64,000 nt of DNA from OLB7 sp966250335 (lineage in GTDB: Bacteria > Bacteroidota > Ignavibacteria > OLB7), in NCBI GenBank assembly GCA_966250335.1, contig CBINGZ010000004.1, positions 1-64,000 on the forward strand, in the 5' to 3' direction. Positions 42,334 through 48,839 of the stretch are shown here, in pieces. The position numbers and the translations under genes were made by a program. The first letter of the stretch is position 1; each line of letters begins with the position of its first letter. Under the pieces are notes generated by a model. It was not told where the DNA came from. It ran no database searches and worked only from the letters and a program-made list of their open reading frames with translations.

Positions 42334-42341
42334 CAAAGGTA
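42334..42341 (-). promoter_or_regulatory. TAnnTTTG promoter element for array copy 2
   Basis: Read on the minus strand this is TACCTTTG, an exact match to the TAnnTTTG consensus, 70 bases before the ATG at 42264. No clear -33 element is seen. Confidence 0.45.
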
Positions 42342-42401
42342 CGAGTTCCATCCGTTTTCACGATGGATGAAATCCCGCTCCACGATCCCCCGGAACGCGC
42401 G

Positions 42402-42428
42402 GCGGCGACCGGAGATCCCGGTCGCCGC
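42402..42428 (-). terminator. Hairpin after array copy 3
   Basis: GCGGCGACCGG (42402-42412) pairs with CCGGTCGCCGC (42418-42428), an 11-bp stem with a 5-base loop, 23 bases beyond the stop at 42452. There is no U tract. Confidence 0.6.
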
Positions 42429-42451
42429 GTTCGCTTCCGCAAGATTCCCTG

Positions 42452-45289
42452 CTATCGTACAAGGGTGAGCGGCGTCGAACCGCTCCACCCTCCGCTCGTC
42501 ACCCGGCAGTAGTAGAGGCCGGGGGGCCGGCCCTCCGCGTCCCACCGCACACGATGCGATCCCGCCTCCAGAACTCCCTCAAGAAGTGTTGCCGCACGCC
42601 GCCCCGCCTCGTCGAAGATCTCCACAGCGACGTTCCCTTTTTTCCCGAGCGAGAATCCTATCTCCGTTGTCGATACAAACGGGTTCGGAGCGACCGCGGA
42701 GATTCCGTACCCGACCGTACCGGTCGTCGGAACGGCGGTCGAGGTCGACCGGATCACCGTGGCGGTCCAGACCGATGTATCGCGACAGTCGCGCGTGTTG
42801 GCATAGACCCGGGCCACGGTGCGGAAGGTTCCGATATCCGTCGGAACGAATCCGACCGCGATCTTGATGCACTGGTTCGGGCCGAGCGAGGCCGACTTCA
42901 GTCTGTCGATATTCTGGTTGTCGACGGTAAAGTTCTCCGCCAGCCATGAGATGACCCCGCTGCCGCTGTCGGCGAAGGTGACATGACCCGTGCCGTAGTT
43001 GCAGATCTCGAGCAGGATGATTCTTCCCTGCGCGGAGCCGGGATTATCGAGATCGAGGATGCCGAAGTCGAGATCGTCCACGTGGATACACGGGGCCACC
43101 GTTTCGGCGCGGAGCTTGATGCCGAAGGGGGTGCAGGAGGTGATGACAATCAGGCTGTCTTCATACACCTTGTTGCCGGCGGTCGGATTCGGGAGACCGA
43201 TGTCGACCCGGGCGCACTCGCCGGGGGCCAGCACAAGGGGGAGGGGGGGGCCCTGCACGGTAAAGCTGCTCGGTGCCGTCGAGAGCCTGATCTCGGTGAT
43301 CGTGACCGGGCGATCCGTCGTATTGCAGAGAGTCACGGCCTTGCCGGCTGCTGGCTTGTTCGCCGTGATCTCGCCGAAGTCCAGAACCTTATCCGGGGTG
43401 GACGTTACCTGTTCGGCCGAGAAGGAGTAGGGAATCTTGGTGATCCTTCCGGCGCGATCGGCGACCTTCACCACCGCCTGGGCATCCTTGTACGGGTCGA
43501 TCCTGACGATCCGTACCGTCGCCGTCAGATCGCCCGGCGTCAGGCCGGCCGCGGGATTGACCGGCAGCAGTCGTGCGTTCGTCGGCGGTCCTTCGAACGA
43601 GATCGATCGGAGTCCGACCAGAGCCTGCCCGACCGAGCGGGCGGTGATCGTGAGATCGGAGCAGAACCATGTCGTATCGATGCTGATCGAGGCGTCCTGC
43701 TGCGGCAGAACGTATCGGTTCGGGGCAAGGGGATAGCCGTAGCTGAGAGCGATATATTCCTCGTACACGTTGCCCTGCGGGCCGGCCGTCTCCATACCCT
43801 CGAACGTGCCGTAGACGAACCCGTGAAATCTGACGTTCGTGTCGAGTCCGCGCAGATAATATGTCGTACCGGGGATAAACTGCATGGTCCCCCATATCAG
43901 ATCCGTACCGGGTATCGTGCCGCGATTGAATGTGAACGCCTCCTCGATCCTAGCCTCCCCGTCTCCCCGCCGGAACACGATACGATTTCGGGACCCGGTG
44001 TCGGTGACCACGTTGATGTAGTGACTCATGCTGGCCGGGTGGCCCGGACCTATGAACGGCGCGAAGTTGACCCACTGCTCACGCGCTGTCATCTCGACCA
44101 TGTACGGGGCGGCGTAGACGCTGTATATGGAGGGATAGAACTTTTCTCCCACAACTGTTCCGGGAATGAACTTCGTCACGACGCTGGAGTTCATCACCGC
44201 CTGCGCCGGTTTGTCGGTCACGTAGTAACGGGCGGTCGGGGTTGTCACGGTATCCTCGTAGAACTCGCCGGGTGCGACGGTAAAAGGAGGAACTCCGCTC
44301 GTTGCGTGTGCCGGCGATATTTCCGTCGTCCCCGGCGATGTGCCGTAGACCCGAATATGTTCGGCCTTCCGCTTGCCGTTGATGTTCCCGCCGGGATCGC
44401 CGGTGGGCCAGTACGGGTCCGCTGTCGGCATGTAGACGAACCGGGTGCCGTGCTGCTCGGTCGGCGTCAGCCATTCCATCAGCGCGTTCTTGAACGAATT
44501 GCCGGAGAAGCCGCTCTCCGGGCGCTCTACGACCTGGGCGCGCGTGTTGCCGGATATGACGCCGATCGGCTTGTTGGAAGTGATCTGCGCGCCGGCCAGA
44601 TCCGCGATCGCTCCCGGCCCTTTCCCCGTCTGAATCTGATAGGCCTGGCCTGTTTGCAGAGTCGTCTTGATAGTGATGGCGCCGGCGGCGTCCCGGATCG
44701 TCACATTGGTGCCGTCGTACGCGGCCATGATCAGCGCCTCGGCGGGAGCCGGTTTCTCCCGGTACTGAAGCTCCCAGGAAGGGAGCATCACATCCTGGAC
44801 GGTCTCGGGCTGCCGTGCTGCGATGCGATATTCTTTCCCCCACGATTCCACCGGAATCGGCGTCCACGCCTCAGCGCCGAATTTTGTGGCGAAGTAGCAG
44901 TAGACGACTACCGGCTCATCCGCTTTCAGTGTGTAGGTTCCGGGAGTCACGACTCCCGAGTTCGTGATGACCGGGGCTTCCCTGACCTCGATGATCTGGA
45001 AACTCCCTCCCTTCATGTTCCCGTAACCGAGTGCCCCTCCCGTCGGGCCGAATGCGATTCTGTTCTGGGTTGAAGAATAGACCATGATCCTGAATCTGTC
45101 ATCGAGTGGGGGGGGAAAACGGGGATCGAACAGATTCCGCGTCGTATCGGGGAAGGCGAGGATGTACGTTCGTCCCCCCTGGAATTCGCCGAGAGAAGGC
45201 GTGGTCTGCGCCCGGACTTCGGACCGCAGCGCCGCCAGGGCGAGAAGGAGGAAGAAATATCGTGTGATGCTGTAGAGAAGTGAACACAT
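42452..45289 (-). CDS. IgGFc-binding-like T9SS surface protein, array copy 3
   Basis: A 945-aa exported protein. The start at 45289 is fixed by GGAGGT three bases upstream; the signal runs through YFFLLLALAALRSEVRAQ. It shares with copy 4 the run TRYFFLLL/TRYFLLLL, the PVVVYCYFATKFGAEAWTPIPVE-type block, the SNKPIGVISGNTRAQV block and EQHGTRFVYMPT. The C-terminal half has Ig/ASH-like units (LDFGEITANKPAAGKAVTL; LDFGILDLDNPGSA) with conserved Cys. The sorting domain runs from VAPNPFVSTTEIGFSLG to PPGLYYCRVTSGG and ends LTLVR. It is nearly identical to copy 4 over its last 90 residues, indicating recent duplication or gene conversion. Confidence 0.86.
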   Translation of the reverse strand: MCSLLYSITRYFFLLLALAALRSEVRAQTTPSLGEFQGGRTYILAFPDTTRNLFDPRFPPPLDDRFRIMVYSSTQNRIAFGPTGGALGYGNMKGGSFQIIEVREAPVITNSGVVTPGTYTLKADEPVVVYCYFATKFGAEAWTPIPVESWGKEYRIAARQPETVQDVMLPSWELQYREKPAPAEALIMAAYDGTNVTIRDAAGAITIKTTLQTGQAYQIQTGKGPGAIADLAGAQITSNKPIGVISGNTRAQVVERPESGFSGNSFKNALMEWLTPTEQHGTRFVYMPTADPYWPTGDPGGNINGKRKAEHIRVYGTSPGTTEISPAHATSGVPPFTVAPGEFYEDTVTTPTARYYVTDKPAQAVMNSSVVTKFIPGTVVGEKFYPSIYSVYAAPYMVEMTAREQWVNFAPFIGPGHPASMSHYINVVTDTGSRNRIVFRRGDGEARIEEAFTFNRGTIPGTDLIWGTMQFIPGTTYYLRGLDTNVRFHGFVYGTFEGMETAGPQGNVYEEYIALSYGYPLAPNRYVLPQQDASISIDTTWFCSDLTITARSVGQALVGLRSISFEGPPTNARLLPVNPAAGLTPGDLTATVRIVRIDPYKDAQAVVKVADRAGRITKIPYSFSAEQVTSTPDKVLDFGEITANKPAAGKAVTLCNTTDRPVTITEIRLSTAPSSFTVQGPPLPLVLAPGECARVDIGLPNPTAGNKVYEDSLIVITSCTPFGIKLRAETVAPCIHVDDLDFGILDLDNPGSAQGRIILLEICNYGTGHVTFADSGSGVISWLAENFTVDNQNIDRLKSASLGPNQCIKIAVGFVPTDIGTFRTVARVYANTRDCRDTSVWTATVIRSTSTAVPTTGTVGYGISAVAPNPFVSTTEIGFSLGKKGNVAVEIFDEAGRRAATLLEGVLEAGSHRVRWDAEGRPPGLYYCRVTSGGWSGSTPLTLVR

Positions 45290-45292
45290 GAG

Positions 45293-45298
45293 ACCTCC
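45293..45298 (-). promoter_or_regulatory. Shine-Dalgarno fixing the start of array copy 3
   Basis: On the minus strand the leader reads GGAGGTCTCATG. The same GGAGGTCTCATG precedes copy 4, so the leader was duplicated with the gene. It rules out the longer frame that begins at 45316. Confidence 0.75.
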
Positions 45299-45452
45299 GG
45301 GACGTGCGGCGTCCATATATCACGGGACGCCGGAGTGGTGTAATACAGGATGACTGCCCGCCGAATCGGCATTGTCATATGGTCGGGCTTCCTGCCGTTA
45401 ACACGGAGGTCTGCGGTATTGTTAGATCGTGGTGCGTGATTGTCGATATGTA

Positions 45453-45490
45453 TCAACCCTCCCGGACCTGAACGGGACCGGGAGGGTTGA
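45453..45490 (-). terminator. 13-bp hairpin after array copy 4
   Basis: TCAACCCTCCCGG (45453-45465) pairs perfectly with CCGGGAGGGTTGA (45478-45490). It lies in the spacer between copies 3 and 4, 42 bases beyond the stop of copy 4. Confidence 0.7.
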
Positions 45491-45532
45491 TGGTTGACGG
45501 GGTCGAGCTGCGGTGATCCCGATCGGGCCGGA

Positions 45533-48403
45533 TCACCGCACCAGTGTGAGGGTCGTCGATCCGCTCCAGCCGCCGCTCGTCACGCGGCAGTAGTAGACGC
45601 CGGGGGGATATCCCTCGGCGTCCCATCGCACACGATGCGATCCCGCTTCCAGAACCCCCTCCAGAAGCGTCGCCGCACGGCGCCCCGTCTCGTCGAAGAT
45701 CTCTATCGTAACGTTCCCTTTCGCGCCGAGCGAGAATTCTATATCCGTTGCCGATGTGAACGGGTTCGGAACGACGGCGGAGATCTCATACCCGGCGGCA
45801 CCGGTCGTCGGGACGGCGGTCGGGATCGACCGGATCACCGTGGCGTTCCATACCGATGTATCGCGACACTCACGCGTATTGGCGTACAGGCGTGACACCG
45901 TGCGGAAGATCCCCGGCTCGGTGGGAACGAACTTCACATTGATGGAGATCCACTGGCCCGGGCCGAGCGACGCGGACCTCAGCATCGTGAGATATTGTTC
46001 CTTCACCGTGAAGTTCTTCAGCAGCCATGAGATGACCCCGCTGCCGCTGTCGGCAAAGGTGATATGCCCGTTCCCCGCGTTCGTGATCCTGAGCGATCGG
46101 TTTCTTCCGTTCACCGAGGAGGGGTCGTTGAGATCGATCGTGCCGAAATCGAGATCGTCCACAGTGAGGCAGGGACGCACCGTTTCAGCGCGGAGCCCGA
46201 CTCCGAAGCCGGCGCAGGCCGTGGTGATGATCAGACTGTCGTGATGAATCTTGCTGTCGATGGCCGGAGTCATGGCGATGTCGATCCTGGCGCACTCGCC
46301 GGGGTTCAGCGTAAGGGGGAGGGATGGTCCTTTCACGGTGAAGTGACCCGATGCCTTTGCCGTCCCGATCTCGGTGATCTTCATCGGACGGCCTGTCGGG
46401 TTGCAGAGCGTCACGGTCCTCTCCGCGGGCGGTCTGTTCACGATCACCTCACCGAAGTCCACAGGCTCCTTCGGGGTGAGGCTGCTCTGTTCGGTCGCGA
46501 AACTGTAGGGAACCCGGCTGACCCTGCCGGCCCGGTCGACGATCTTTACGACCCCCTCGGCATTCCGGCTCCTGTCTGTTCTGGCGACTCGAACCGTTGC
46601 CGTCAGAGCCCCCGGTATGAAGCCCTTGGGGGGATCGACGGGGAAGAGCTGAACGTTCGTCGACGCTCCTTCGAACGAGATCGATCGTAACCCGACCTGC
46701 GTCTGCCCCACCGAGCGGGCGGTGATCGTGAGATCGGAACAGGACCATGTGGTGTCGATGCTGAGGGAGGCGTCTCCCTTCGACAGGAAACATCTGTTCG
46801 GCGCAAGAGGATAGCCGTAGCCGAGAGCGAGCCCCTCCTCGTACTCGCTCGAGTTCTCCCGGAGCCTGACCAGCTCGTAACCGGGCAGATTTCCGTAGAC
46901 GAAACCCTGGAATCTCACGTTCGCGTCGAGTCCGCGCAGGTAGTACGATGTGCCGCGGGCGAGCTGCATGGTCCCCCATGTCAGATCGGTGCCGGGTATC
47001 GTGCCGCGATTGAAACTGAACGCCTCCTCTCTCCCTGTATCCGCATCTCCGGATTTGATCATAATACGATGTGCGGAGGCGGTGTCCGTTACCACGTTGA
47101 TGAAATGGTTCATGTTGGCGGGATGCGCCGGAGCGATGAAGGGCGCGAAGTTCACCCATTGCTCGCGCGGGATCATCTCGACCATGTAGGAGGCGGCCCG
47201 GGCCTCGTTGAACCGAAGGCGGAACAGCTGCAGCTCCTGCTCAGGATTGAGTCGTACCACGGCGCTGGAATTCATCATCGCCTGCGCCGGCTTGTCGGTG
47301 ATGAAGTAGCGCGCGTCCGGGACCTTCACGCTCTTCTCGTGGAACGTTCCCGGTGAGATCGTAAAAGGGGAAGTCGCATCGGATAGCGATCTGCCCGTCG
47401 TTACCCCCGGCGACGTGCCGTAGATCCGGATATGCTCCGCCTGCCGCAGGTCCTCACTCTTCTCCTTCGGGCTCCTGCTCGGCCACAGATCGTCCCAGGT
47501 CGGCATGTAGACGAACCGGGTGCCGTGCTGTTCGACCGGCGCCATCCACTCCAGCAGCGCGTTCTTGAACGAGTTGCCGCTGACGCCGTTGTCGTCGTGC
47601 GGAACGACCTGGGCTCGTGTGTTGCCGGAGATGACGCCGATCGGCTTGTCGGAGGTGATCTGTGTACCCCCCAGATCGACCTGCGGAGGGTTGATGCGGG
47701 AGGTCAGCGTATCGACATACGACTGAACCTGGTATGCTTCAAACGCATTCAGCCTGACGTTCACCGTCTGTGGGAAGTTGTCGAGGCGGCCGGTGGGATT
47801 GATCGTGATGTGAGTATCATCGAACGCCGCAATGACGAGGATCTCGGCAGGAGCCCCCTTGTTCGTCTTCCTATACTTTAACTGAGTGCCCGGCCGGACG
47901 TCGCTGATGATTTCGCCCGGACGTGCGGCGGCATGATACTCCTTCCCCCATGCCTCGACCGGGATCGGTGTCCACCCCTCGGCGCCGAATTTCGATACGA
48001 AGTAGCAGTAGACCACTACCGGCTGATCGGCCTTCAGGACGAAGGTGTTGGAATGCGGATACCCTGTATACGAAACGACCGGGTTCGGCTTGACGTCGAT
48101 CACCTCGAAGCTCCCTTCCTTCAAGGCCTTGTAGGTTGGGAAGAGACCCGCCCAGCCGAATCTGATGGTGTTATCCTTGACGGGGGAATAGACGAAGAGC
48201 TGGAACTTGTCCTGAAGCGTGGAGCGATAACCGGGATCGATCATATTCTCGGTCGTGTCGGGAAACGGCAGGATATAGGTCATCCCTCCCTGACCTTCCC
48301 CGAGAGGGGGTATCCCCTGTGCCGGCGACATACGAGTCATTGCAGGCAGCGCCAGAAGAAGGAGGAGAAAATATCGTGTAATGCAGTAGTGTAATGAGCG
48401 CAT
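45533..48403 (-). CDS. IgGFc-binding-like T9SS surface protein, array copy 4
   Basis: A 956-aa exported protein starting at the ATG at 48403, behind AGGAGGT; the signal ends PAMTRMSPAQ. The architecture is as in copy 3: TYILPFPDTTENMIDP, PVVVYCYFVSKFGAEGWTP, SDKPIGVISGNTRAQV, APVEQHGTRFVYMPTWDD, FNRGTIPGTDLTWGTM, then ASH-like units (VDFGEVIVNRPPAERTVTL; LDFGTIDLNDPSS). The sorting domain starts VVPNPFTSATDIEFSLG and ends TTLTLVR. Copies 3 and 4 differ mainly in the ligand-facing middle of the N-terminal region, while the last 90 residues are almost the same. It is expected at the cell surface after T9SS export. Confidence 0.86.
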   Translation of the reverse strand: MRSLHYCITRYFLLLLLALPAMTRMSPAQGIPPLGEGQGGMTYILPFPDTTENMIDPGYRSTLQDKFQLFVYSPVKDNTIRFGWAGLFPTYKALKEGSFEVIDVKPNPVVSYTGYPHSNTFVLKADQPVVVYCYFVSKFGAEGWTPIPVEAWGKEYHAAARPGEIISDVRPGTQLKYRKTNKGAPAEILVIAAFDDTHITINPTGRLDNFPQTVNVRLNAFEAYQVQSYVDTLTSRINPPQVDLGGTQITSDKPIGVISGNTRAQVVPHDDNGVSGNSFKNALLEWMAPVEQHGTRFVYMPTWDDLWPSRSPKEKSEDLRQAEHIRIYGTSPGVTTGRSLSDATSPFTISPGTFHEKSVKVPDARYFITDKPAQAMMNSSAVVRLNPEQELQLFRLRFNEARAASYMVEMIPREQWVNFAPFIAPAHPANMNHFINVVTDTASAHRIMIKSGDADTGREEAFSFNRGTIPGTDLTWGTMQLARGTSYYLRGLDANVRFQGFVYGNLPGYELVRLRENSSEYEEGLALGYGYPLAPNRCFLSKGDASLSIDTTWSCSDLTITARSVGQTQVGLRSISFEGASTNVQLFPVDPPKGFIPGALTATVRVARTDRSRNAEGVVKIVDRAGRVSRVPYSFATEQSSLTPKEPVDFGEVIVNRPPAERTVTLCNPTGRPMKITEIGTAKASGHFTVKGPSLPLTLNPGECARIDIAMTPAIDSKIHHDSLIITTACAGFGVGLRAETVRPCLTVDDLDFGTIDLNDPSSVNGRNRSLRITNAGNGHITFADSGSGVISWLLKNFTVKEQYLTMLRSASLGPGQWISINVKFVPTEPGIFRTVSRLYANTRECRDTSVWNATVIRSIPTAVPTTGAAGYEISAVVPNPFTSATDIEFSLGAKGNVTIEIFDETGRRAATLLEGVLEAGSHRVRWDAEGYPPGVYYCRVTSGGWSGSTTLTLVR

Positions 48404-48406
48404 GAG

Positions 48407-48413
48407 ACCTCCT
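48407..48413 (-). promoter_or_regulatory. Strong Shine-Dalgarno of array copy 4
   Basis: On the minus strand the leader reads AGGAGGTCTCATG, a full anti-16S match with the same 3-base spacing as copy 3. Confidence 0.75.
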
Positions 48414-48535
48414 AACAGGACGGCGATGAATCACCGGAGCCTGGGAATTGAAATTCAAGGATCGTTCAGGAAGATCGTCTCACGATCGAGATTTCTTGTG
48501 CTTCCCGTTTGTCTCTGTTCCGAACGATGAAGCAG

Positions 48536-48569
48536 GATCGTGACGGGAATCGGCGGAATCGTCACGATC
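48536..48569 (-). terminator. Orphan hairpin inside the copy 4-copy 5 spacer
   Basis: GATCGTGAC (48536-48544) pairs with GTCACGATC (48561-48569). It follows, on the minus strand, a short frame ending in QLTLVR and TAA. It resembles the hairpins behind the intact array genes but has no intact gene in front of it. Confidence 0.5.
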
Positions 48570-48575
48570 ACGGCG

Positions 48576-48596
48576 TTATCGAACCAGTGTCAATTG
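48576..48596 (-). pseudogene. Possible 3' remnant of a sixth array gene
   Basis: On the minus strand this encodes Q-L-T-L-V-R-stop, the same terminal peptide (LTLVR-stop) as array copies 3 and 4, followed seven bases later by a terminator-like hairpin. About 20-25 codons upstream are open but no longer resemble a sorting domain. The whole 48404-48825 spacer otherwise holds only the leader of copy 4 and the end hairpin of copy 5. A short match like this could be chance, but position, strand and hairpin all fit a deleted paralogue. Confidence 0.3.
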
Positions 48597-48812
48597 CCAT
48601 GCCATGCTCCGCGAGCCGTTTCCTCTCTCCCCGGATGCGCCGAAAAACAACGATGGCGGACATCAAAGGTGTCCGATCGCGCACGCCGCGGGCTCTCATG
48701 CTCCGACCGGGCGTGCACGATGCTCCCGCGTGAATCACGGAAAGAATGTCCTGGAGAATTGTTGTGGTGCGATATAAACGGTCGCGGGACGATCCCTCTC
48801 CCGGAAGGCCGG

Positions 48813-48839
48813 TTCTCGTGAGGAATTACTTCACGAGAA
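48813..48839 (-). terminator. Hairpin overlapping the end of array copy 5
   Basis: TTCTCGTGA (48813-48821) pairs with TCACGAGAA (48831-48839). The stop codon and the last four codons of copy 5 lie within the stem-loop. Confidence 0.55.

Noticed and set aside
39478..42468. Plus-strand open frame of 996 codons opposite array copy 2
   Set aside because: Similar long plus-strand frames occur opposite several other copies of the array. They mirror the codon bias of the sense genes, have no signal peptide or motif, and run across the true gene ends.
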